Shown one piece after another: positions 20,993-30,479 of a DNA stretch of 64,000 nt. A model generated the notes under the pieces. That model saw only the letters and a list, made by a program, of their open reading frames with translations. It was not told where the DNA came from and did not search any database. Positions within the stretch are counted from its first letter, which is position 1, and each line of letters opens with the position of its first letter. Origin of the DNA: Pyxicephalus adspersus (Eukaryota > Chordata > Amphibia > Anura > Pyxicephalidae); contig NC_092866.1 in the NCBI RefSeq assembly GCF_032062135.1, positions 30,699,819 through 30,763,818 of the forward strand, written 5' to 3'. Both the position numbers and the translations under genes were made by a program.

Positions 20993-21649
20993 AATTAAAT
21001 ACAGTCATGCAGGCATATGTAAGTGCTGTCATAGTATACAGAATGTAAGGTTTTCTCCTGGATGATTACTTCATCAGGGTATTCTTAGTTGTAAAATACT
21101 AGACAGAGTATACTAAAACTAAAAGTGATCCAGACTTGATGACCAGATATGTGTCATCATATTCACTTGCCTGTCACAATTTTGTGCATAACCGTGCAAC
21201 GTCATTATCCAGCGCGTTTCGCCTATTAAGGCTTCTTCAGGGGTATTTCAAAAGACTTTACAGTCTATATAAACCATAAATTAAACATAGTATAAGTATA
21301 TTTACATAAATATCAATTGATATTTCAAAACTATAGCAAAGGAAAGGGAAAATCAGAAAAAATCATCATCTATATCATGGGTATCTATTTAGAAGAATGA
21401 TTTGCGAGTGTTTAGTAAATATCTTTAAAGGATATTACCTAATGTACATAGAAGACAGTGGGGACATTGAATGTAGTGTTAATGTTTATATTAAAAATAG
21501 AGTAAAATATTCAGCACTTACCTGTAATCATCCAGGTAAGTAGTTTTAGAGTGCGTGAGCAGATGAAAAAGTGATGTGATATATATTGACTGTAATCTAC
21601 CTGGTGACAAATACAAGAGTGTAATTTGTTATAACATTTATTTATAGTA
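20993..21649 (-). mobile_element. Penelope-like terminal repeat (minus orientation)
   Basis: The reverse complement matches 34600-34985 over several hundred bases (tactatgtttaatttatg, tagactgtaaagtcttt, the hammerhead-like block, then gtctggatcacttttagttt). It is therefore a second, inverted copy of that Penelope terminal region without its RT. The right end is interrupted by the Harbinger element, which starts at 21653. Confidence 0.75.
21211..21246 (-). ncRNA. Hammerhead-ribozyme-like core
   Basis: On the minus strand the sequence reads ccc-CTGAAGA-agcc-ttaata-ggc-GAAA-cgcgctgg. CUGANGA and GAAA separated by a short stem II are the invariant hammerhead core. Penelope-like elements are known to carry such ribozymes in their terminal repeats. 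The stem I match downstream (gga versus ccc) is weaker than in the copies at 26138 and 34714. Confidence 0.6.
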
Positions 21650-21911
21650 TTAGGCTACGTACACACTTCCAATAATTATCGTTGGTAAACGAACGACCAA
21701 CGATCCTGCACAATATCTTTGAACGATTGTATAGCACCAATCCTGTACATGCAGACAACGACACATTTGTTCAATGATATTGTACACATGATAGATGCGA
21801 TGGTTTGAACGATACAGGAAGTGATGTGCACCAGAGGAAGTGAATAGTGTGTACGAACGATCGGGTCAAACAAACGACATTAACCACACTGTTCCTTTGT
21901 CCCTCTGCAAT

Positions 21912-23674
21912 ATGCCCTTCAAAGTGTTCTCAAGGAAGAAGAAAACAGCTCTTGCTTTGATGTGTCTGCTTAGTGCTGAAGAGGAGGACATTGAGAAGAA
22001 GCGGGGAATGTGGTGTAAGGATTGGTTGTTGGATCGAGACAACAATTCACATGAGAATCTGGTACATGAACTGCGCCATTCCCAGATGACTACAAGAATT
22101 ATCTTCGAATGTCGCATGCCTGTTTCCAGCAATTACTGTCTGCAGTTGGACCTTTTCTGCAGAAACAAGATACCTTCATGAGGAAGTCCATTACACCTGA
22201 GCAGAGGTTTAATCAGCACGCTGAGATACCTTGCCACTGGAAGATCTCTGCAGGACATTAGGTTCTCCACTGGGATCTCACCGCAAGCAATGGGTCATAT
22301 CACCCCCGAGACGTGTGCAGCAATTATCGACTGCTTGAAAAATCAGTACATGAAGGTAGAGGCCCCATACAATCGTTAAAACAAAATGACATATTTGTTT
22401 CATAACCAAAAGATACATTTTATTTAACAAAGTGCCAATAAAAAAGTATAAGTAACAATAAATAACCATAAAAACCAAAACATAACTATTTTAACAATAA
22501 TAATAACGAAAAAACAATTAACATTAACCAAAACTGTACTGATTTGGTGTACTGGAGGAAGGGTAGTGATGAGGCTCATATGTGTGGCGTGGAGTGTGTA
22601 CAGGTGAAGGGTGAGGCTACGGGTAGGAATAGGGGTAGGAATAGGTAGCGTATTATGGGTTTAGTAGGTTCACCATCCCTTTGCTCACCAAATCTGTCAT
22701 GATAATCCCCACAGCACCTGCTTGTTCTGGGCTCATCTGCCGCAGTTTTGATACAATATAGAAGCCACAGCCATTCAAGTGATCCTCTTTTTCTTTTAAT
22801 ATGGACATGGCTTTCTTGAAAGATTCCTTTTTTACCAGCTCCTGGTGATTTCTCCTCTGACCCTTTTTTTCGTTGGAACTCATCGGAGTGGATGTTGTGG
22901 CGGCAGGGGAGCTCACTGCAGGAGGAAGTCTGCAAGAAAAATAAATAGAACATATAAACAGAACATAATAATATGCATATTAAACTCTTCCTATGTTCTC
23001 CTTTAAGTTTCCTGATACACCAGAGGAATGGCTTGCCATCGCTTTAGAATTTCAAGATTTATGGAACTTCCCAAATTGTGGAGGAGCAATTGATGGGAAG
23101 CATGTAAGAATTATCCTACCGCCAGACAGTGGATCGTATTATTATAGCTATAAGGGGTTTTTCAGCATCGTGCTCATGGCAATAGTTAATGCCCGTTATG
23201 AATTTGTTTTAGTGGAAATAGGAAGAAACGGGCACATGTCTGATGGAGGGGTTCTGGATGGTACGCCATTTCACAGGAAGCTGATGAACAAGCAACTGCA
23301 CCTTCCTAGAAACAGCCCAACTGTAGAGGGAATGAACTTTGTTTGTTGCAGATGAAGCATTTGCATTGCATGAAAACCTGGTAAAACCCCATCCTCAAAA
23401 AAACTTGGACAAACAGAAATTTTTTTTTAAATACCGCAGCACAGCAGCACCGGGTGAAAGCAGTAACCAATTCACTGGTCTAGTGGATCTACAGGCTGCA
23501 GTACCTCAGAATGCTTCAGTGTTGGCTAAGGAAAACCGAAGCAAGTACTTGGAGTACTTCAACACTACTGGAGCAGTAGAATGGCAGGATCGCATGACAG
23601 AGTCTGTACACCACAATGTTTGTAGGACCGCAATAATAATCTGTACTATATGTTTTATACTGTACTATATGTAG
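21912..23674 (+). pseudogene. Harbinger (PIF) DDE transposase, two exons
   Basis: Exon 1 begins at ATG 21912 and runs to a donor at 22355/22356 (tgaag|gtaga). Exon 2 begins after a clean pyrimidine tract and AG at 23007. Exon 1 holds the helical N-terminal domain (KRGMWCKDWLLDRDNNSHEN). Exon 2 holds the DDE catalytic domain: NCGGAIDGKHVRI (first Asp, near 23080), GRNGHMSDGGVLDGTPF (second Asp, near 23230-23270) and VADEAFALHENLVKP (third acidic residue, near 23342-23380). HARBI1-type enzymes have this order. Frameshifts near 22085 and 22230 in exon 1 and near 23340 in exon 2 break the frame. The catalytic triad is still present. Confidence 0.85.
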
Positions 23675-24195
23675 TTGTGCCTGTGTTTTTATAAATTGTA
23701 TATTAAAAATATTTTTCAATAACTTACCTAGTCTGGTGTTTTAATGATCTCTGGAGTCTCATCAAGGCTTTCCCCAGCATCCGTGTGTACCTTCCCAGCA
23801 TCCGTGTGTACCTTCCCCAGCATCCTTGTCCGCTTCTTCCAGGCTGCACACCAATGACCGACCTTCATCCTGATCTGCGGTGAATGCCAACAGATTAAAG
23901 TACCATAATTTAGGTACGTAAACGTCATCCGCTGCAGCACCTGACCACTGTGAAGACTTTATTTTGTCCATTTCCTTTTTGAAAACGGTCCACAGGTTTT
24001 GTATCTTTGCTTCACATATTTTATGTAGGCCGCAGGATTCATGGTCTTGCAGAGCTCCACCATAGCGGTATACGCCTTCAGTTCCATGTAACGATTGGAA
24101 TAATCCGCCGACTTTACCTTCCACAGACAGGGATGGGACCTGTATGCCTCAAACTCACGCATGAAGTCAGGATTATTAAATGGATCATAGGCCAT
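22653..24195 (-). pseudogene. Harbinger-encoded MADF-BESS DNA-binding protein, two exons
   Basis: Exon 1 starts at ATG 24195 with a MADF (Myb/SANT-like) domain: DFMREFEAYRSHPCLWKV, YSNRYMELKAYTAMVELCK, then IQNLWTVFKKEMDKIKSS and VYVPKLWYFNLLAF. It ends at a donor at 23728/23727 (gactag|gtaagt). Exon 2 (22929-22653) follows a good acceptor (ttatttttcttgcag) and ends in SKLRQMSPEQAGAVGIIM plus TDLVSKG, resembling a BESS interaction motif. Such proteins bind the transposon end and import the transposase. A shift at about 23990 and an indel in a 22-bp tandem repeat (23770-23835) disturb the frame. Confidence 0.75.
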
Positions 24196-24425
24196 GACCT
24201 GTGCAAAACATTAAAATATAAAACATAACATATAAAACTATAAACATCTAACATATGAAAACATATAAAAATATGCAGCATCACCTACCTCAAAAATGTT
24301 GGTTGGGTGAAATCATTGGACGAATATTCATACGAACAAACGAATGCACGTTCCGGACTTTGCACCTTGCACTGCTGATTTCCCACAACACTTTGCAAAT
24401 CCAGCCACTTTCTGTTATTGTTTCC

Positions 24426-24976
24426 TGTCACGGCTGTCTACAGCTTATGGCTGGATCTCTGCTAGTATTTAAAGGCACTTCCTACTACAGGAAGTTGCCT
24501 GAGCAATCTCAAGGTTTTAGCTTGTCCAAACTCCTAGTGCAAAGGTGCTTCCTCTGTTTGCTTTGCTGTGTACCTGACCTTGTATACTTACCCTTGGACT
24601 TTGCCTGTTTGCCACCTGACCCTGACCTTGGATTACGTTTATGGACTTTTGCCTGATTGCTGCCTGACCCTGACCTCGGATTACGTTTATGGACTTTTGC
24701 CTGATTGCCGCCTGACCTCGGATCTTGTTTTTGGACTTTGTCTGATTGCCATCGCCCTCTTGGCCACGCAAGCCCCTCAGTGCTTGCTCCAAATACCCTG
24801 ACCCCTCTGGTCAGCTGCCACTGACCTGGGGGTTGCTCTGGAGTGGCACCTGGCAGCTACCCTGCGGCCCAAGCCTATCCTCACCATCAGAGGCTCTAGT
24901 GAAGACCTGGTAGCGGCTTAGTTACGCCCCTCCGGAGAATACCCAGTCAGTGGCACGCTGGGTCCACACCAGTGTG
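24426..24976. repeat. LTR-like dispersed repeat with internal 49-bp tandem units
   Basis: The block starts tgtcacggctgtctacag and ends gtgtgcattaca, giving a TG...CA outline and suggesting a solo LTR of Gypsy type. Inside, at about 24605-24735, a unit reading ttggattacgtttatggact plus about 29 further bases is repeated two and a half times. The block near the right end (ctggtagcggcttagttacg) looks conserved. Flanking 5-mers (tttcc, gctca) do not match, so insertion by integrase cannot be shown. Confidence 0.45.
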
Positions 24977-25009
24977 CATTACAGCTCATTATACATCCCA
25001 GAATGCTAG

Positions 25010-25776
25010 AAAAAATTGTATTTTAGAAAAGGTGCAGCGGAGAAAAAAAAGAAAGTTTGCTGTCGAGCGATCCAAGGACCAGTTGCGGAAAAGGTGGTCT
25101 GATTTAAAAAACTGTTAGAGGAACGTACTGGATGCATTAAGGCGTTGTATCGCCAAAAAACGTAAGTATACATTTTTTCTGTTTGTAAATTTTAGTTTTG
25201 TGAAATTAATCTTTTCAGGTAATAAAATATTTTGGGAAATTGTTTTTGATTTGTATTTTTTGTTTTTTTTTTAATTATTAGTAATTTTGTTATTATTGTA
25301 TGTTGTTTTTCATTTTTATGTCAATTTTTTGTTCTGAATTTGTTTTTGTGCATTAGGATGCCGTGCTCAGGAGGTAGAGGAGCATAAAAAAAAACATATT
25401 TTTTTTTAAATATATTTCAAATATTTTTTTTATTTTATTTTTATGCAGAGTTGATTCTGGTTTTCCCTGCAGAGGAGGTAGTGGAATCTGTGGTGGATAT
25501 TGACCCAGGTATGTACCAAAATTTGTGGTAGAAGTGTTGGTAAGCATTCATATATTGTTCATGCAAACATGTCTCATATCCATGTGTCGGCTATACAATA
25601 TATGTGTACTTAATATTCTTCTTTTTATTTCTACACAGGTGTTGTTTCCCCCCAAAAAAACTGGATGGCCAAACTAGAGGCCGTGGTCCAGAAATGGAAG
25701 GCCGTGGCCAAGATAGTGCATCAGGCACGAAGGGACCTACGTGCCCTTAAACAAGAAATAATGAAAAAAAATTAGA
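25010..25776 (+). pseudogene. Myb/SANT-like, coiled-coil gene remnant with small introns
   Basis: A first exon reads EKKRKFAVERSKDQLRKRW then SDLK, a typical recognition helix of Myb/SANT-like transposon proteins, continues after one stop as DALRRCIAKKR, and ends at a donor (aaacgtaagt, near 25160). Two short candidate exons follow (near 25355-25380; 25460-25509, encoding AEEVVESVVDIDPG and ending at gtatgt). The last exon starts after acacag at 25638 and encodes WMAKLEAVVQKWKAVAKIVH plus a basic coiled coil and stop at about 25772. This resembles the second protein of a different Harbinger-type element. Family assignment is tentative. Confidence 0.5.
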
Positions 25777-25849
25777 AGGACCTTTAATATTATTTTTTTT
25801 TTTCTCATAGTTTTTAGATTTTTCTTAGTAACAATATTTTTATAAAAAC

Positions 25850-26315
25850 AAAATGTGTGTGTGTCATTTATTTATACTGTATAAATGAATAGAGAGGAAA
25901 GAAAGAGGTTTGAGGCTCATAGGTTTTTCATGCAAAGAGTGAAGTGTATTGATTGATTATTCAGTACATAAGTCACCAAATACACATAAACAGATATTGT
26001 TTTCATCTCTGTCCTGTTACTAATTCACAGCGCAGAGTAGTTATACATACTATATAGTATGGATTTGTCATAAATTTTTACATATACCCATAAAACTATT
26101 CAAAAGGCTGTGCAGTGGCACGCAGTGATCCGACGAGTTTCGCCACGAAGGGCTTCCTCAGGGATAAGATAGTGGTGCATGCTTATCGGTCTGTCGTCGT
26201 GGATAGCAAAAAGCATTTTCAGATAATAAATCCAAATGAATGCATCATAAATTAAATACAGTTGTAAAATGATATACAGGCATACTCAGGACATAAAAAA
26301 TGCACTGCTAGGGGC
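25850..26315 (-). mobile_element. Penelope-like terminal repeat (minus orientation)
   Basis: This holds a hammerhead-like block in a context (cataaattaaatacagttg, atatacaggcatactcagg) resembling the other Penelope terminal repeats in the window, for example cataaattaaatacagtcat at 20990. It has no RT. Right boundary near 26315 is approximate. Confidence 0.6.
26127..26170 (-). ncRNA. Hammerhead ribozyme-like motif, best canonical copy
   Basis: The minus strand reads atcc-CTGAGGA-agcc-cttcgt-ggc-GAAA-ctcGTC-ggat. The core CUGANGA and GAAA are intact. Stem II is agcc/ggc with a cttcgt loop. The cleavage triplet is the canonical GUC. Stem I pairs atcc upstream with ggat downstream. All required parts of a minimal Penelope-type hammerhead are therefore visible. 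Activity is unproven. Confidence 0.7.
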
Positions 26316-26339
26316 TTAATCATTAGAATCAAAAATAAT

Positions 26340-27790
26340 TTTTTATTTGTACAGAACGTAGGCATTCCATAGGCACTGCTCAACTAGATGTCTGAAAATC
26401 TTTTTGTAGTACTTCCTTTGCTGTTTCCTCATCGCTGGGTAGAATGTCATGGCTTGGTCAGCTCTTTCGACACCTCCCATGGTGTTGTTGTAGTCAATCA
26501 CCACCTGTGACTTCATTACTTCTTTCCCACGTTTTGTGTGTACCAGAATGGTGGAGGCATCATGGACAGTACTCATCAGGCACACATCTTTCTTGTCACG
26601 CCATCTCAGGGTCATCATCTTTCCTTTCTGCCAGGCAACAATTTCTTCTGTCTTCAGCTTCCCTTTTGCAAACAATGATGGCAGGTTGCGCCGGTTAGCC
26701 CTAGCGGTTCCATAGGCATCTGTTCTGTGTTGCAGAAGGAACTCAAAGCTCGAGAGAGGTGTAGAAATTGTCAGTTATGACACAATAGCCCTAATCTAGC
26801 AATGGCTCAATGAGGGATAGCACTGAAGATGTTACCAATCCATAACGGCTGTGTCTGGGGTTGAACTGTGTCCCTTTTCCAATGTACAGTACCGTATTCC
26901 AGATGTAGCCAGATGAGGATTCACACAGCATATACGTTTTCACGCCAAATCCTGCCCTCTTTGACGCAATGTAGTGCACCCAGCTGAGCCTCCCCTTGTA
27001 AGCCATTAGACTTTCCTCAATGCTGACATCTCTTTCTGGCACATAGGTTTGCTGGAAATTTTGTAGAATCATCTGAGACACTTCCCAAAGTTTCTTGAGT
27101 TTTGGTGCAGGATGGGTAGTCTCATCAAATTCTTCATTGTTTGGGAAGTGCATGATGAGGGAAAAGCGGTATTCTGGCATGACTGTGCCAAAGAATGGCA
27201 ATCACAACTCCCTGCAGGATCACCAAGCCCAAAAACAGCCAAAAGTCATCCTTGGTCACAGGTTCCCACTTTCTGCTTCTTGCAAACCTCAGGTGTGGAG
27301 CACCTTGTTGTTGTCCAGCGTACCTGCAGAAAACAAAATAAAAAATGTATTTTAGGATATGTTCTTTTATAGTGTGAAGGTTGCAAGTAATATGTTAGCA
27401 AACGCACAGCAGCATATATGTTTGCATAAAAAAAAAAATTAGCAAAAAATTTCAAAAGGTTAGCAAACACAAGGCTTACCTGTTTGTCTCTGCAACATTT
27501 TTTTCGATAACTTCATCGGTGAAAAACAACTTCAGGTATGCCAGGGGGTCGTCGCATTCAGCCTCAATTTTTATCCCAGGTGCCCCGCTGAATGAAAATC
27601 TTGGCGGTGCTGCCTGGACCACATCAAGGTGGATAGGACACCATGTGTGCACAGCACTGACCCCAGGTTCAGAATCGTAGGTCAGTTCACTTTCGCTGTC
27701 CGATGACAAATTTCCTGGTGAATCACTATCGCTCTATTCCACAAGGGACTCCAAACCGCTATCGCAGTGCTTGCGCTGGCGAGATGCCTT
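26340..27790 (-). pseudogene. piggyBac-type transposase
   Basis: The N-terminus is acidic (SSDSESELTYDSEPGVS, near 27660-27710). The next exon-like block has the region before the catalytic core: YVPERDVSIEESLMAYKGRL (near 26990-27050) and GFGVKTYMLCESSSGYIWN. The first catalytic Asp lies in VITDNFYTSLEL near 26750-26785, after a stop. Further in, VVIDYNNTMGGVERADQAM (near 26455-26510) carries the conserved Asp-Asn of the third catalytic region. Stops or shifts occur near 26800 and 27200. There is a possible intron at about 27330-27475, between a donor- and an acceptor-like pair. PGBD4-like proteins have this order. Confidence 0.8.
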
Positions 27791-27879
27791 TTGGATGCCA
27801 TGTGGTCTCTAGCAATCAGTCAGGAACAATCAAGGTCAAAGACAAAGTGATGAAATGATACATTCAGGAAGTGATTTTT

Positions 27880-28429
27880 AACTCATCAAAAAGTCAGATG
27901 AAGGTCAGGGCTAATAGTGGGCAAAATGTAAATCAGGGCACTGGGCAATGATGCTTGGTGCCCCTAGATTCCATCACCCGGAAGATGTAACATCTTGCCG
28001 GGTGATGCGGTGGCGATGTCCCTGCCCGCTGATGCAGCTGCAGTAAATTCCAGGGGTGATGCCAGTGGGAAATCGCCGCTGGCATCACCCCCGAATTTAC
28101 TATTTGTGATCGCATCTGCAGTTAGATGTGATACACCATGCAGAAATACTGCATGGTGCATCGCATCTAACTGCAGATGCGAGCAGTGGGGTGGCAGGGA
28201 GCTGGGCGGCATTTAAAAGCAGATTACTTGGTAATCTGCTTTTAAATTTCTTGCCCGGCCACGCCCCCTGACGGAGAGGCGCCCCAGCATCACAGCGGGA
28301 TCGTCTGATCGCCGCAGGAGCGCAGGGCTGAGGTAAGGGGGACCCCCAAAGTTACCCTGACTGTGACTCGGGGTTACCGCTTTTTGCATGTTCCCCCCGA
28401 GTCACACTCAGTATTACCACTAGGGTTAA
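27880..28429. mobile_element. TTAA-type element end with foldback (8001 family)
   Basis: The right end reads attaccactaggg-TTAA (28426-28429). The interior matches the right arm of 8001-8889: paired blocks gatgccagtggg / ctggcatcaccc, a catgcagaaatactgcatgg hairpin, the aaaagcagattac palindrome and the cgccccagcatcacagcggg tail. No left TTAA terminus of this family is visible before the piggyBac gene. It may therefore be the right end of the element that encodes that transposase. Confidence 0.6.
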
Positions 28430-29207
28430 AAGAGGAATAGAGAGATGCGGAGATGGAGACATTATCCTGCCTCTGTATAAAGCATTGGCCAGACCACATC
28501 TGGAATATGCAGTCCAGTTTTGGGCACCAGTTCACAAAAAGAACATTGTTGAATTGGAGAGAGTGCAGAAAAGGGCAGCTAAATTAATAAAAGGAATGGA
28601 GGAGGTCAGCTATGAGGAGAGATTAGCTGAACTGAATCTATTCTTCCTTGAGAAGAGACGTTTAAGGGGGGATATGATCACCCTGTATAAATATATAAAC
28701 GGTCCATATAGAGAATTCTCTTCCCCATTATTCACTTTGAGATCATTACAAAGAACAAGAGGGCATTCTTTGCGCCTGGAGGAAAAGAAGTCTAAGCTCC
28801 AGACAAGGAAGGGATTCTTCACTGTAAGGTCTGTGAAAATGTGGAATCAGCTCCCTCAGGAAGTAGTTTCAGCAACTGGAAGCACAGAATATAACTGGGC
28901 ATTAAGGCTTTAAAGTAAAAATAACAGTGACTGTTGATCCAGGGAACATCCGATTGCCTCATGAAATCAGGAAGGAATTTTTTTTCCCTGTTGAAGCAAA
29001 TTGTAAAAGGGTTTTTTAGTCTTCCTCTGGACCAACTATGTCTTATAGGGTTTTTTATTTTTTTATTGTGGATCATAAATAATAATTATCATCATAAATA
29101 ATAATTATTTATTATTTTTTGTTTATTATGTTTATTTCCCTAGTGGTTGAACTTGATGGACTTATGTCATTTTTCAAGCTAACCTACTATGTAACTATAT
29201 GTAACAA
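28430..29207 (+). pseudogene. CR1 RT C-terminus and 3' end
   Basis: This continues the CR1 seen at 9290-9918: RGIERCGDGDIILPLYKAL, then HLEYAVQFWAPVHKKNIVEL, QKRAAKLIKG, KRRLRGDMITLYKYING and MWNQLPQEVVSAT, the conserved post-RT region of CR1 reverse transcriptase. The 3' UTR includes gaacttgatggacttatgtc and ends with the short tandem tgtaactatatgtaac that CR1 elements use as a tail. Open frame spans 28485-28913. The join at 29207 is to retroviral pol. Confidence 0.85.
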
Positions 29208-30330
29208 GGCATTCTGAAAAAGACTTCTTACAATACACCTGTCAACCGTGTCACAAAACCTGATGGTTCCTACCGTTTCATCTAGGACATCAGGGCTAAT
29301 AAAGAGCTAGTCATACCCATAACACCTGTCATGGCAGATTTGACCACTATCATTACGACAGTGCCGTCTGATACCCAGTGTTACAGTGCTATTGATTTGG
29401 CAAATGCTTTCTTTTCTATACCACTCTCACATGAGACACAAGCCATTGATGACTTTGATTTTTATGGGACAACAATACACCTGTGTCGGCTTCCCCAGGG
29501 TTTTGTTGACTCACCTGCAGTTTTCTCAATTGCCATTCAGCAGGTCCTTGCCAACTGGCAGCCGCAGCATGGTTCCATCTTGTTACAATATGTTGATGAC
29601 TTGTCACTCTGTAGCCCTAGTCAGGAGGCATGTCAATTGGACACTATTGCTTTACTCTGTTATCTAGGGAATGAGGGTCAGAAGGGATCACAAAAGAAGG
29701 TACAATTTTGCCTTCAACAGGTTACTTTCCTGGGTGTGCTCCTCACTTCAGGATCCCGGCTGTTGGTCCCCAGCCGAGTTCATGCCGTTACCAGTTTGCC
29801 TTGCCCACAGACAAAGAAACAACTGCTCAGTTTCTTAGGCATGATTACCCTTTGTAGACAATGAATCCCTGATTGTTTTTATTGGGATTCCTGTCTGCTT
29901 CCTGCTACTAGTCCCTCTGCACCCTCCACTATTGTGTGGTCACCAGAAATGTTGAAAGCTTTTTCTGTGTTACAAAGTTCATTGACCTCTGCCCCTACCT
30001 TGGGAAGGCCTAATTATTGTACTTTTTGTGTTATATGCTTGTGAGAATTGTAAAACCATGGCTGCTGTGCTAGCCGAGATGCATGGTGGGAAATTTAGGC
30101 CTGTAGCTTATGTTTCTAAGGCCCTGCCTATTACAGTACAAGGTATGCCAGCATGTCTCCGTGCCCTGGCTGCTTGTGCCATGGCTGTAGAAAGCATCTC
30201 ACTTTTGACACTGGGATATGAAACTACATTGTACACCTCACATACAGTTATGCATCTCCTTACAAATCTTAACACACAACACATCACCGGGATATGAAGT
30301 TATCCTAACATCCACAGCTGGGCTTACCAT
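29208..30330 (+). pseudogene. ERV pol: reverse transcriptase remnant
   Basis: The RT reads KPDGSYRFI (near 29258), CYSAIDLANAFFSIPL (near 29380-29428) and LPQGFVDSPAVFS, with the catalytic box QYVDDLSLC near 29587-29613 and VTFLGVLL near 29722. The frame is open 29331-29864, then interrupted by a stop. The connection domain continues in shifted frames to about 30300 (KFRPVAYVSKALP). The N-terminal fingers are missing because the copy is truncated. Confidence 0.85.
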
Positions 30331-30479
30331 TAAATATGCACCCACCAACACTGGACCAAATGCCATCTTAAATGGTCTTTTAGGACGAAAAGGCCCAGAG
30401 GACAACTTTACATCCCCTCACTCATGCCCAAAAGAGATACATTTAACCTCTTCCCCTAGGCCAGATCTCCTCACCACAC

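Larger units (their letters stand above)
21653..24330. mobile_element. Autonomous-type Harbinger element with two genes
   Basis: The left terminus, ggctacgtacacacttcc then aataattatcgttgg, follows TTA at 21650-21652 and matches the MITE at 2301. The element holds a DDE transposase on the plus strand and a MADF-BESS protein on the minus strand, the two-gene composition expected for PIF/Harbinger transposons. The right terminus was not found: the sequence past the MADF start (24196-24330) leads into an LTR-like repeat, so the right end is probably lost. Confidence 0.8.

Noticed and set aside
21520..21545. Minus-strand TYLDDYR beside a donor-like site, resembling an RT catalytic box
   Set aside because: No surrounding RT motifs, and the flanking sequence is Penelope terminal repeat.
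24426..24976. Solo LTR with target duplication
   Set aside because: The TG...CA outline is there but flanking 5-mers do not match. Kept only as an LTR-like repeat.
26312..26320. ctaggggcttaa as left TTAA terminus of the piggyBac element
   Set aside because: Its orientation is that of a right end, and the sequence inside does not match family B.
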